From NCBI RefSeq assembly GCF_900105965.1, contig NZ_FNTV01000001.1, positions 434,001 through 498,000 on the forward strand: DNA of 64,000 bases. The letters run 5' to 3'. Positions 45,500-54,113 of the stretch are shown one piece after another. A program made the position numbers and the translations under genes. How positions within the stretch are numbered: the stretch's first letter is position 1; each line of letters opens with the position of its first letter. The DNA comes from Arthrobacter alpinus (GTDB lineage Bacteria; Actinomycetota; Actinomycetes; Actinomycetales; Micrococcaceae). Below the pieces are notes generated by a model. It was not told the origin of the DNA. It was given only the letters and a program-made list of their open reading frames with translations, and did no database searches.

Positions 45500-46582
45500 A
45501 TGAGTGCATCGAATAACACAGCTGTTGTAGACACCGCCGTCATGGACATTGCTGTCATTGCCGGTGACGGCATTGGCCCCGAGGTCACCGCGGAGGCCGT
45601 CAAGGTCCTGAAGAAGGTTTCCGCCACCGAGGGCCTCGAGCTGACGCTTACCGATTACAAGCTTGGCGCAGAGCACTGGCTGGCTACCGGCGAGACCCTG
45701 CCGGACAGCACCATCGAGGAACTTCGCGGTCACGACGCCATCCTCTTTGGCGCCGTAGGTGCCGCGCCCGGCGATACCTCCATCCCGTCCGGCCTGATCG
45801 AACGCGAGATGCTCCTGAAGCTGCGCTTCGCGCTGGATCACTACGTGAACCTGCGCCCTTCCTTCTTGTACGACGGCGTACCCTCGCCTTTGGCGAACCC
45901 CGGCACCATTGACTTCATTGTTGTCCGCGAAGGCACCGAGGGCCCCTATGTTGGCAACGGCGGCGTGCTGCGCAAGGGCACCCCGCAAGAAATCGCCACG
46001 GAAGTTTCAGTCAACACCGCATACGGCGTTGAGCGATTGGTTCGCGACGGCTTCCGCCGGGCCAACGAACGCCCGCGCAAGAAGCTCACCTACGTGCACA
46101 AGCACAACGTGCTGGTCTATGCGGGCCACCTCTGGAAGCGAACGGTCGAGGCCGTCGCTGCAGAGTTCCCGGATGTCAGCGTTGACTACCTGCACGTGGA
46201 TGCGGCCATGATCTTCCTGGTGACGGATCCGGCACGCTTTGACGTCATTGTCACAGACAACCTCTTCGGCGACATCGTCACCGACCTTGCCGCTGCCGTT
46301 ACCGGCGGCATTGGACTGGCCGCCTCGGGCAACATCAACATGGACCGCACGGCGCCGTCCATGTTTGAGCCTGTCCACGGCTCGGCTCCGGACATTGCCG
46401 GCCAACAAAAAGCAGATCCGACGGCGGCCATCCTTTCCGCCGCGTTGTTGCTGAGCCACCTGGGCCACCATAGTGCCGCGGCGAAGATTGAGGCGGCCGT
46501 TGCCGCCGATATTTCCACCCGTGATGCTGCGTCACCCCGGGCGACCAGCGCCGTCGGCGACGCAATCGCGGCGGCGCTCTAA
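45500..46582 (+). CDS. leuB: 3-isopropylmalate dehydrogenase
   Basis: Oxidative decarboxylation of 3-isopropylmalate in leucine synthesis, NAD+-dependent. The 360-aa protein has [13 protein letters not shown] near the start and metal/substrate segments [33 protein letters not shown] and [18 protein letters not shown] at 45488-45493 ends six bases before the ATG and there is no Shine-Dalgarno sequence, suggesting a leaderless mRNA. Confidence 0.95.
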   Translation: MSASNNTAVVDTAVMDIAVIAGDGIGPEVTAEAVKVLKKVSATEGLELTLTDYKLGAEHWLATGETLPDSTIEELRGHDAILFGAVGAAPGDTSIPSGLIEREMLLKLRFALDHYVNLRPSFLYDGVPSPLANPGTIDFIVVREGTEGPYVGNGGVLRKGTPQEIATEVSVNTAYGVERLVRDGFRRANERPRKKLTYVHKHNVLVYAGHLWKRTVEAVAAEFPDVSVDYLHVDAAMIFLVTDPARFDVIVTDNLFGDIVTDLAAAVTGGIGLAASGNINMDRTAPSMFEPVHGSAPDIAGQQKADPTAAILSAALLLSHLGHHSAAAKIEAAVAADISTRDAASPRATSAVGDAIAAAL

Positions 46583-46752
46583 CGGCGTCGTACCTTAGTA
46601 AGGTGCGCTCTTGCTCTACGGCCCGGCAGCCCGGCGTTCGGCTAGGTGGCGGCGGGAGTAGGCTTGAGGGTATTGACAACGAGTGCGCAACGGAGCCGAT
46701 CAATTTCGTGGGGGCTCCGACACTCAGCAGGGCATAAAAATGTGGAGGAAGC

Positions 46753-47865
46753 ATGACCCAGATCGCCAATGAGCTGACCTTTTCCCAGCAGCGCAATGAA
46801 AACCCGAAGAGCATCGCCGAGCGGGACGCCATTTTGGCCAGCCCCGGGTTTGGCGATTACTTCACGGACCACACTGCCGTTGTGGATTTCAAGGTTGATG
46901 CAAACGGTGAAGGCGGATGGCAGAACGCGCGCATTGAGCCGTACGGCCCCATTCTCATGGACCCGGCTGCCGCTGTTCTGCACTATGGTCAGGAAATCTT
47001 TGAGGGCATGAAGGCCTACCGTCACGCGGATGGTTCCATCTGGACGTTCCGGGCCGATGCCAACGCCGCTCGCCTGAACGCCTCCGCACGCCGCCTGGCA
47101 TTGCCGGAATTGCCTGTCGAGACGTTCCTGGAATCGCTGCGCCAGCTGGTGAGCATTGATCAGGAATGGGTCCCCACCAACGACGGCGACGCCCTGTACC
47201 TGCGCCCGTTCATGATCGCCACCGAGGCGTTCTTGGGTGTCCGTCCGGCCCGCGAGGTGTCCTACCGGGTCATCGCATCGCCTGCCGGCAACTACTTCGG
47301 CGGCGAGCTCAAGCCCGTTTCCATCTGGCTCACCACCACCTTTGCGCGCGCCGGCGAAGGCGGCACGGGCGAGGCCAAGTGCGGTGGCAACTACGCCGCA
47401 TCGCTCGCGGCCCAGATGGAAGCCGAATCCAACGGTTGCAAGCAGGTCCTGTTCCTTGACCCGCACAATGACAACGCCGTTGAAGAGCTCGGCGGCATGA
47501 ACGTCTTCTTCGTGTTCAAGGACGGCACGCTGGTCACCCCCGAGCTCAACGGCCACATCCTGCACGGCATCACGCGTTCCTCGGTCATGCAGCTGGCGGC
47601 CGATCGCGGCCTCAAGGTCCAGGAACGCAAGATCACGATTGACGAATGGCGGACGGGTGTTGCCTCCGGTGACATCACCGAGGTCTTCGCCTGTGGCACC
47701 GCCGCGGTCATCACCCCCATCGGTGAGCTGAAGACGGCCGAGGGCACCATCGCCTCGCCGGCACAAGGCATCGGCGAGGTCACGGCCGCCATCCGCGAAC
47801 AGCTCGTGGGCATCCAGACCGGCGTCATCGAGGATCTGCACGGCTGGCTGACCCGCCTCGCATAA
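46753..47865 (+). CDS. ilvE: Branched-chain amino acid aminotransferase
   Basis: Last step of leucine, isoleucine and valine synthesis; a PLP enzyme of fold type IV. The 370-aa protein has the PLP Lys in AKCGGNYAASL, GQEIFEGMKAYRH and ELGGMNVFFV. ATG with GGAGG seven bases upstream. The 170-base interval after leuB has a TTGACA at 46673, which may be part of its own promoter. Confidence 0.95.
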   Translation: MTQIANELTFSQQRNENPKSIAERDAILASPGFGDYFTDHTAVVDFKVDANGEGGWQNARIEPYGPILMDPAAAVLHYGQEIFEGMKAYRHADGSIWTFRADANAARLNASARRLALPELPVETFLESLRQLVSIDQEWVPTNDGDALYLRPFMIATEAFLGVRPAREVSYRVIASPAGNYFGGELKPVSIWLTTTFARAGEGGTGEAKCGGNYAASLAAQMEAESNGCKQVLFLDPHNDNAVEELGGMNVFFVFKDGTLVTPELNGHILHGITRSSVMQLAADRGLKVQERKITIDEWRTGVASGDITEVFACGTAAVITPIGELKTAEGTIASPAQGIGEVTAAIREQLVGIQTGVIEDLHGWLTRLA

Positions 47866-47897
47866 CTTCTTGGCAGCCGCTGATCGAGCTCGTCGAG

Positions 47898-47963
47898 ATC
47901 CGCGCCCGTCCCCCATAAATGCGCCCCGTAGACAGGGCGCATTTATGGGGGACGGGCGCGGAT
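47898..47963. terminator. Perfect 29-bp palindrome after ilvE
   Basis: Arms 47898-47926 and 47935-47963 are perfect complements with an 8-base loop; the centre holds ATAAATGCGCCC. The 3' flank is GATTTGTTTA, a poor T run. It lies 33 bases after ilvE and is likely its terminator. The interval 47866-48124 has no other gene. Confidence 0.7.
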
Positions 47964-48124
47964 TTGTTTAAGTTCGACGGCGGGACGCCCACCTGACGTG
48001 TCCACGTCCCCATGGAAATTCGTTTCCGGGAAATGTAACGTAAATCACCAATCCGGAAACTACCTGTTTATGGCGGCTTTTTGGCCGTGCGAAGTTATCA
48101 AACTGAGCAGCAGGAGGATCAATT

Positions 48125-48361
48125 ATGTGGAAGCGAAAAGCGGTAACGGCACTTGTTTTGACAGGCGGACTGGCATTGGGGCTGCCCGCAGGCGCGCAGG
48201 CTGCCCCGGCCCACCATCCACTCGAAGGCACCGACCCCACCGAGACCGGCTGCAACATCGGCGCATATGTGGTGAAGTCATGGGACATGCGCAACGCCGT
48301 GTACAACGAGGTCCAGGGTTTGGCACAGCTGGTTTACTCGCCGGGCCGCCGCTGTGCCTGA
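48125..48361 (+). CDS. Small secreted DUF2690-like protein, C-terminus possibly shortened
   Basis: A 78-aa product with a clear Sec signal peptide (about 1-26, KRKAVTALVLTGGLALGLPAGAQA). The mature part (GTDPTETGCNIGAYVV ... GLAQLVYSPGRRCA) resembles the DUF2690 domain of secreted actinobacterial proteins, in which two cysteines are conserved. That domain usually continues past the second Cys with a Trp-containing tail, whereas this frame stops there. AGGAGG with good spacing before ATG supports translation. It overlaps the convergent MscS gene by 28 bases. Function unknown. Confidence 0.68.
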   Translation: MWKRKAVTALVLTGGLALGLPAGAQAAPAHHPLEGTDPTETGCNIGAYVVKSWDMRNAVYNEVQGLAQLVYSPGRRCA

Positions 48362-49401
48362 CTCTCGGCGTTAGGAATCATTTCCAGGCGCTGGCGCGGC
48401 AGCGAGGACGCCTGGTTCTGCTGGATGTATTCGAGCATCGACTCCCTGACCAGACAGCGCAGGTCCCAGAGGTCCCCGCTGTCCGCGGCGCTGACCACAA
48501 TCCTGATCCGGACCATGCTGCCCACGGCGTCGGTCACATCCAGGTTGCCGGTGCGGCCATCCCAGAGTTCGGTGGATTTCAGCAGGACGGCCAGATGGGC
48601 CCGCAATGCGGACACCGAAACATCCCAGTCCAGGTCAAGGTTCACGCTGCCCGAGATTTTGGGGCTATTGCGGGTCCAGTTCTCAAAAGGGGTGGTGGTG
48701 AAGTAGGTGGAAGGAAGGATCAGCATCCGTTCGTCCCACACCTGCACCACAACATAGGTCAGGGTGATCTCCTGGACCCGTCCCCACAGGCCTTCCACGA
48801 CCACCACGTCATCATTCCTGAGGGCGTCGGTGAAGGCCAGCTGGACGCCGGCGAAGACATTTGCCAACGAGCTTTGGACGGCCAGGCCGGCGACTATGGA
48901 GATGAGTCCGGCGGAGGCCAGGATCCCCGTCCCCAGCGCCCTGACTTCAGGAATTGTCAGCAGCAGCCCGGCCACGGCCAGCGTGATGACCAGGGCGCTG
49001 ATGATCCGGCGCCCCAAGGTCACCTGCGTCGTGAGCCTGCGTCGGCGTCGGTTGTCGGTGACGCGTCCGTTGAATTGTCGCAGGACCATGCGTTCGGCCA
49101 CCACCAGGGCGGCCAGCAGTAACCAGCACAAGGCCGCAATGAAGCCTGCCACCAGAACAAAATCAACAGGGGCAGACCACGGTTGTTCGTTCATGGTGGA
49201 GGCTAGTGCGATGCGCAGGCCCACACACAACAGGACAAGGAACACCGGTGCCTTGGCCGGTGCGGAGCGTTGTTTGAAATCCGGTATCTTGCGGAAGGCG
49301 TGGTTCGTGGCCAACCGCAGGAGGAATGTGACCAGCAGCGCCGCGGCGACCGCGGCGAGAATCGCCAGAATGGGTTTAATCGCCAGCTCGAGTTCTTCCA
49401 T
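48334..49401 (-). CDS. MscS-family mechanosensitive ion channel
   Basis: Tension-gated channel that releases solutes during hypo-osmotic shock. The 355-aa protein has about four membrane helices; the pore helix region is LASAGLISIVAGLAVQSSLANVFAGVQLAF, followed by the beta domain (DDVVVVEGLWGRVQEITLTYVVV) and a C-terminal alpha/beta vestibule. This is the small-to-medium MscS type. It ends inside the convergent small gene. Confidence 0.9.
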   Translation of the reverse strand: MEELELAIKPILAILAAVAAALLVTFLLRLATNHAFRKIPDFKQRSAPAKAPVFLVLLCVGLRIALASTMNEQPWSAPVDFVLVAGFIAALCWLLLAALVVAERMVLRQFNGRVTDNRRRRRLTTQVTLGRRIISALVITLAVAGLLLTIPEVRALGTGILASAGLISIVAGLAVQSSLANVFAGVQLAFTDALRNDDVVVVEGLWGRVQEITLTYVVVQVWDERMLILPSTYFTTTPFENWTRNSPKISGSVNLDLDWDVSVSALRAHLAVLLKSTELWDGRTGNLDVTDAVGSMVRIRIVVSAADSGDLWDLRCLVRESMLEYIQQNQASSLPRQRLEMIPNAESQAQRRPGE

Positions 49402-49465
49402 CCATCCATCGTGACAGGGGAGCCTGGGGGTTTGTCCAATTGGCCGCCGTGCCCGACTTTCCCGC

Positions 49466-49478
49466 TAGACTCGAACAC
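49466..49478 (+). promoter_or_regulatory. Candidate -10 for leaderless transcription of the FAH-family gene
   Basis: TAGACT at 49466-49471 ends seven bases before the ATG at 49479; no Shine-Dalgarno sequence is seen between them. Confidence 0.4.
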
Positions 49479-50255
49479 ATGCGTATAGCCCGATTTGTTG
49501 TAGATAATGACCCCATGTACGGCATTGTGGAAGGGGAGCCCGGCAGCGAATTCGTCAACGTCATCAAGGGCGACCCCTTCTTCAACGGAGTGGAACGAAC
49601 CACCATCAAGCACGCCCTCGTGGACGTGCGCCTCGTGGCGCCGATCATCCCGCGCAGCAAAGTGGTAGGCGTGGGCCGCAACTTCGCCGATCACGCCCGC
49701 GAATTGGGCAACGAGGTTCCCGAAAGCCCGCTGCTGTTCCTCAAGCCCAACACCAGCGTCATTGGCCCCAACGAGCCCATCATCTTGCCGGAATTCTCCG
49801 AGGAAATCTCCTACGAAGCAGAGCTGTGTGTCGTCATTGGCCGCATCTGCAAGGACGTCCCGGAAGAACGCGTTGACGAGGTCATCTTCGGCTACACCTG
49901 CGGCAACGATCTCACGGCACGCGACGTCCAGGCCGGCGACGGCCAGTGGGCCCGCGCCAAGGGCTTCGACACCTCAGCGCCCCTCGGGCCGTGGATCGAA
50001 ACCGATCTGGACCCCGACGACCTCAACATCAAGGGCTGGCTCAACGGCGAACTCCGCCAGGACGGCAGCACCAACCAGATGGTCCGCAGCGTCCGCGAAC
50101 TCGTCTCTCTCGTCTCGCATGCCTTCACCCTTCTGCCGGGCGATGTCATCATGACAGGCACCCCGGCCGGAGTGGACCTGCTCACCGAAGGCGACCGCTA
50201 CGACGTCGAAATCGAGGGCATCGGCCGTCTCTCCAACCCGGTGGTCCGCCGCTGA
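49479..50255 (+). CDS. Fumarylacetoacetate hydrolase-family protein
   Basis: Metal-dependent hydrolase or decarboxylase for acyl-pyruvate-like compounds. The 258-aa protein has the family motifs VVGVGRNFADHARE, FLKPNTSVIGPNEPI, SYEAELCVVIGR (metal-binding Glu residues), GYTCGNDLTARDVQ, and DVIMTGTPAGV. The ATG at 49479 begins at the conserved N-terminus. In other actinobacteria the same gene lies just upstream of gltX; here about 7.2 kb of other genes lies between. The substrate is unknown. Confidence 0.9.
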   Translation: MRIARFVVDNDPMYGIVEGEPGSEFVNVIKGDPFFNGVERTTIKHALVDVRLVAPIIPRSKVVGVGRNFADHARELGNEVPESPLLFLKPNTSVIGPNEPIILPEFSEEISYEAELCVVIGRICKDVPEERVDEVIFGYTCGNDLTARDVQAGDGQWARAKGFDTSAPLGPWIETDLDPDDLNIKGWLNGELRQDGSTNQMVRSVRELVSLVSHAFTLLPGDVIMTGTPAGVDLLTEGDRYDVEIEGIGRLSNPVVRR

Positions 50256-50279
50256 CGGCTGTATCCAAGAGTCACTCGT

Positions 50280-50311
50280 GTGCCGCCGTCGTGAATATAC
50301 GACGGCGGCAC
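50280..50311. terminator. Palindrome after the FAH-family gene
   Basis: A perfect 13-bp stem GTGCCGCCGTCGT (50280-50292) with its complement at 50299-50311 and a 6-base loop; tail AGTAGTTTTG. Shares the CCGCCGT core seen in other palindromes of this window. Confidence 0.7.
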
Positions 50312-50413
50312 AGTAGTTTTGCGTTTAATGGGAGTTGGGCTGGGGGAGGGTTGTGCGGAAGTGACTACTTTAGTTGGATGTGCCGACACAGGACTGACTT
50401 TTAAACTCGATAC

Positions 50414-51634
50414 ATGAACATAAAAACTTTGCCGATCGGCAGTCCCTGGCGAACCGTGTTGCTGGTCATTGTGGTGGCTGTGGCCGATGTGCTGCTCTCG
50501 GCCATCTCGATCGGATTGGGCATGGACAGTGGATCTGTTCCTGACCCGGAGCATTCCGGCATTGAATGGATCAGGTTTGCAATCGCCCCCATTCTGGCCC
50601 CGTTGGGTGCGGTAGCCCTCATCTGGAGGCACAGGTTCCCCAAAACAGTGGCTGCAACAACGGCCGTCCTTGGTGCGTTGTCCTTTAGCTTCACAGGGTT
50701 CTTTGTGGCGCTCTTCCTGCTGGCCAAGCGCCGGTTGGACTGGTGGGTCGCAGCAGTGATTGCCCTTAGTCTCGGTGTCGAAACGCTCGTGGGGATCGAG
50801 CCTTTGACCTGGGATGTAGCGCTGGTTGGCGTTGTAGGGCTTGCAGCCATTTCCGCTTGGGGCGCGTACCGGGGGCAGAAAGGCAGGACCCTTGACTCGC
50901 GCATGCTCTCACTTCGGGAGCGGGCAGAGCTGGCCGAGGTGGAACGAGCAGCTGAAACAGAGCGCAGCAGATTGGCTGAGCGGCACAGGATTGCGCGCGA
51001 GATGCACGACACGCTGGCCCATCGAATGTCGCTCGTAGCGGTTCAGGCTGCTGCGCTGCAGGTTGATGCTCCAGATGCTGACACCGCCCATGCTGCCAGG
51101 GTGATCCGGGAAACCGCGCATGCCGCACTGGGTGAATTGCGTGAGGTGCTTGGAGTTCTTCGCGAGAAGGAAACGGCACAAGCACCGACGGCGCCGTCCG
51201 GCATTGCGGATATCCCCGCCTTGGCGGATCAGTGGCGGCAGGCTGGAGTGGCTGTGGAGTACGTGCCACAGCCAGGGCTGACGACTGACGGCATCCCGGA
51301 TGCGGTGGGCAGGGCGGCGTTCCGTGTGGCTCAGGAAGGGATCACGAATGTTGCCCGCCACGCTCCCGAGGCAAGGGCCACCGTGACGCTGGAACGCTAT
51401 AGTTCCGAATCCAATGGTCCCGAATCCGAACTCCGCATCACCGTCGTGAACGGGCCAAGTGTTTCCGGTGACGCTGCGCCGGGAGCTGGGCGTGGTCTCA
51501 TTGGGCTGGCCGAACGCATTCGTCTCCTCGCCGGAAGCCTGGAGCATGGTCCAACAACGTCAGGGTTTGAACTTAAGGCGCGTATCCCGTTCACTCCGCA
51601 AGCAGACCAACAAAACATCGAGGCAACCAGTTGA
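50414..51634 (+). CDS. NarL-type sensor histidine kinase (HisKA_3)
   Basis: Membrane sensor kinase of 406 aa with about four membrane segments (first 145 residues), a HisKA_3 domain with phospho-His in RHRIAREMHDTLAHRMSLVAVQ, and an ATPase domain with EGITNVARHAPEARA, NGPS and GAGRGLIGLAERIRLLAGSLEHG. TAAACT at 50402-50407 lies six bases before the ATG and no Shine-Dalgarno sequence is visible, so leaderless translation is likely. Its stop overlaps the next start by one base. Confidence 0.9.
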   Translation: MNIKTLPIGSPWRTVLLVIVVAVADVLLSAISIGLGMDSGSVPDPEHSGIEWIRFAIAPILAPLGAVALIWRHRFPKTVAATTAVLGALSFSFTGFFVALFLLAKRRLDWWVAAVIALSLGVETLVGIEPLTWDVALVGVVGLAAISAWGAYRGQKGRTLDSRMLSLRERAELAEVERAAETERSRLAERHRIAREMHDTLAHRMSLVAVQAAALQVDAPDADTAHAARVIRETAHAALGELREVLGVLREKETAQAPTAPSGIADIPALADQWRQAGVAVEYVPQPGLTTDGIPDAVGRAAFRVAQEGITNVARHAPEARATVTLERYSSESNGPESELRITVVNGPSVSGDAAPGAGRGLIGLAERIRLLAGSLEHGPTTSGFELKARIPFTPQADQQNIEATS

Positions 51635-52287
51635 TGGAGAAGATCCGGGTCATCGTCGTCGACGATGAGCAGCTGGTCCGTGCGGCGCTGGTGAAGATGG
51701 TCAACTCCCGGACAGACATGTCGGTGGTGGGCGAGGCCGCCAACGGTCCGCAGGCGGTGAGGTGCGCGCAAACGCAACGCTCCGACGTTGTACTGATGGA
51801 CGTGCGGATGCCCGGCGGCGACGGGATTACGGCCACGGGCCAGCTTCGGGCACTGCCCGATCCGCCGCAGGTACTGGTGCTGACAACATTTGATGCGGAC
51901 GATTATGTTTTTGCGGCCTTGGAAGCCGGGGCTGCCGGATTCCTGCTCAAGGACACGGATCCGGATCGCTTGTTCCATGCCGTCCGGGCTGTGGCTGCGG
52001 GGGAGGGCATGTTGGCGCCGACCGTGACCCGGCGATTGATCGAGAGGACGCGCGAGCGGGCCGCCGCCTCTAAATCGAAGGTGGCGGTGGCCAGGTTGGA
52101 GTTGTTGACGGCGCGCGAGGCAGAGGTGCTGGATGCTGTGGCGCGGGGGATGAGCAACGATGGCGTCGCGCAATTGCTGTTCCTCAGCGAGGCCACCGTC
52201 AAGACGCATGTCTCGAAAATCCTCTCCAAGCTGGAGCTGGACAACAGGGTCCAGGCCGCGCTGCTTTTTCGCGACGCCCATCACTGA
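51634..52287 (+). CDS. NarL/LuxR-family response regulator
   Basis: Partner of the kinase upstream, 217 aa. Receiver with DDEQ, phosphorylation Asp in VVLMDVRMPGGDG and Lys in LLKDTDPDRL. LuxR helix-turn-helix LTAREAEVLDAVARGMSNDGVAQLLFLSEATVKTHVSKILSKLELDNRVQ. The start overlaps the kinase stop (TGATG). The interval 52288-52570 before the permease has only a weak hairpin (52387-52408). Confidence 0.92.
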   Translation: MEKIRVIVVDDEQLVRAALVKMVNSRTDMSVVGEAANGPQAVRCAQTQRSDVVLMDVRMPGGDGITATGQLRALPDPPQVLVLTTFDADDYVFAALEAGAAGFLLKDTDPDRLFHAVRAVAAGEGMLAPTVTRRLIERTRERAAASKSKVAVARLELLTAREAEVLDAVARGMSNDGVAQLLFLSEATVKTHVSKILSKLELDNRVQAALLFRDAHH

Positions 52288-52570
52288 ACCGCGTGATGAT
52301 GGACCTATGTGCCCGGTACCTTCGGTTTCGGCAATGTTTTTCACCGAATTTATGATTTCTCCGCCCGGCCCGGAAACATGCGGAAGAATGCGGGTGTCTC
52401 CGCGCATTTTCTGAAATCCCAGACAATCCGCGGCACCTTAAAGCTGTGATTGGCATCACGCACTTATTTCGTCGTAGTACGCTTGGTTAGCCCTTTGAGA
52501 CTGCATTTGTGGCAAAAGTGCGAATTTTAGACATTTGTCAGTGGGGCAACCCCCGACTAAAGGATTTTGC

Positions 52571-54016
52571 GTGACAACTGAAGCAACTGACGCTGCAACA
52601 CCGCTTGCCGGCTCAGACACCCTCACTGCCGAGGGATATCAAAAGACGCTCAATCGTCGCCAGGTCACCATGATCGCGATGGGTGGCGCCATTGGTGTTG
52701 GCCTGTTTATGGGGGCAGGCGGACGACTCGCATCCACCGGCCCGGCCCTGATCTTCTCCTACGCCATTGCCGGCGTCATCGCCTACCTGCTGATGCGGGC
52801 CCTGGGCGAACTCATCATGTACCGCCAGACCTCGGGATCCTTTGTTTCCTATGCCGGTGAACTGTTCGGCAAGAAGGGCGCGTTCCTTTCCGGCTGGATG
52901 TACTTCATCAACTGGGCCATGACAGGCGTGGCTGAGCTCATCGCCATCGGCCTCTACTTCCAGTACTTCTTCCCGGGCGTTCCCGTTGAAGTGAGCGCCT
53001 TCTGTGCCTTGATCCTGCTGGTGGCGGTGAACCTGCTCAGCGTAAAGGCTTTCGGTGAGTTTGAGTTCTGGGCCTCCTGCCTGAAGGTCGGCGCCATCTT
53101 GATCTTCCTGGCAGTGGGTGCCTACATGGTCATCACCAACGCCTCCGTTGGTGGCGGTCATGCCAGTGTTGGCAACTTGTTCCACGAACAAGGAGGCATG
53201 TTCCCCAAGGGTGGAATGGTCATGATCTTGGTGCTCAACGCCGTGATCTTTGCCTACAACGCCATCGAACTCGTAGGCATTACAGCTGGCGAGATGAAGA
53301 ATCCCGCCCGCGAGGTGCCCAAGGCGATTCGCGCCGTGGTACTTCGCATCGTGGTCTTCTACGTTGGATCGGTGACTCTGCTGGCCATGATTATGCCCTC
53401 CGATCAGTACAAATCCGGCGAAAGCCCCTTCGTGACGGTTTTCTCCGCCATGGGGCTGGACTGGGTGGGATCGGTCATGAACTTTGTGGTCATCACCGCG
53501 GCACTTTCCTCGTGCAACTCGGGGCTGTACTCGATCGGCCGGATCTTCCGCACCATGGCCAACAACGGTCATGCGCCGGGTTGGCTGACAAAGATGTCCT
53601 CACGCCACGTGCCGTACGCGGCCATCTTGAGCATCGCCGGCGTTTACGTGGTGGGAGTGTTGGCCAACATTTGGCTGGGCGGCTCGCACGCATTCGACTT
53701 GGCGTTGAACACAGCCTCCATCGGCGTGATCTTCACCTGGGGATCCATCTTTGCCAGCCAGATCATGCTGCGCAAGAGGAAGGGAAATGTTTCCTCCCTG
53801 CCCATGCCCGGATCGCCCTGGACCAGCTGGGTTGGCTTGATTGCCCTGCTCATCATCACGGTGCTGATCGGCTTTGACACCATGACCGCTCCTGATGGCA
53901 GCGTCTTCCTGCTGGGTCTGTGGACACTGTGCACCATCCCGTTCTTTGCCGTGGTCCTGTGGCTCGGATGGCAGTTCGTGAAGAACAACGAACCCAAGAG
54001 CGAGCTCTTCAGCTGA
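52571..54016 (+). CDS. Amino acid permease (APC family, AnsP-like)
   Basis: Cation-coupled amino acid importer of 481 aa with about 12 membrane segments. The family signature GGAIGVGLFMGAGGRLASTGPALIFSYAIAGVI lies at the first two helices, and GELIMYRQTSGSFVSYA in the third. Overall similarity looks closest to L-asparagine permeases (AnsP), but substrate specificity is inference. GTG at 52571 has AAAGG nine bases upstream; an in-frame start 36 bases earlier is less likely. Confidence 0.88.
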   Translation: MTTEATDAATPLAGSDTLTAEGYQKTLNRRQVTMIAMGGAIGVGLFMGAGGRLASTGPALIFSYAIAGVIAYLLMRALGELIMYRQTSGSFVSYAGELFGKKGAFLSGWMYFINWAMTGVAELIAIGLYFQYFFPGVPVEVSAFCALILLVAVNLLSVKAFGEFEFWASCLKVGAILIFLAVGAYMVITNASVGGGHASVGNLFHEQGGMFPKGGMVMILVLNAVIFAYNAIELVGITAGEMKNPAREVPKAIRAVVLRIVVFYVGSVTLLAMIMPSDQYKSGESPFVTVFSAMGLDWVGSVMNFVVITAALSSCNSGLYSIGRIFRTMANNGHAPGWLTKMSSRHVPYAAILSIAGVYVVGVLANIWLGGSHAFDLALNTASIGVIFTWGSIFASQIMLRKRKGNVSSLPMPGSPWTSWVGLIALLIITVLIGFDTMTAPDGSVFLLGLWTLCTIPFFAVVLWLGWQFVKNNEPKSELFS

Positions 54017-54029
54017 CACCACTGAAAAC

Positions 54030-54089
54030 GGACGGCGTTCGCGCTTTCGGCCACAGGGCTGCCTCTGGCCGAAAGCGCGAACGCCGTCC
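54030..54089. terminator. Perfect 23-bp palindrome between convergent genes
   Basis: Arms 54030-54052 and 54067-54089 are perfect complements with a 14-base loop; arms are flanked by AAAAC on the left and CTTTT on the right, so each strand has a T run. It ends the permease gene and the heptad-repeat gene. Confidence 0.85.
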
Positions 54090-54113
54090 CTTTTCATGCC
54101 TGGATGTTGAGAG

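Noticed and set aside
46642..47916. Open frame of 424 codons antisense to ilvE
   Set aside because: Shadow of ilvE; no family features, and it would cover the ilvE promoter region.
52387..52410. Terminator after the response regulator at 52287
   Set aside because: Only a 6-bp stem with a 10-base loop and a short T run, 100 bases beyond the stop; too weak to list as a feature.
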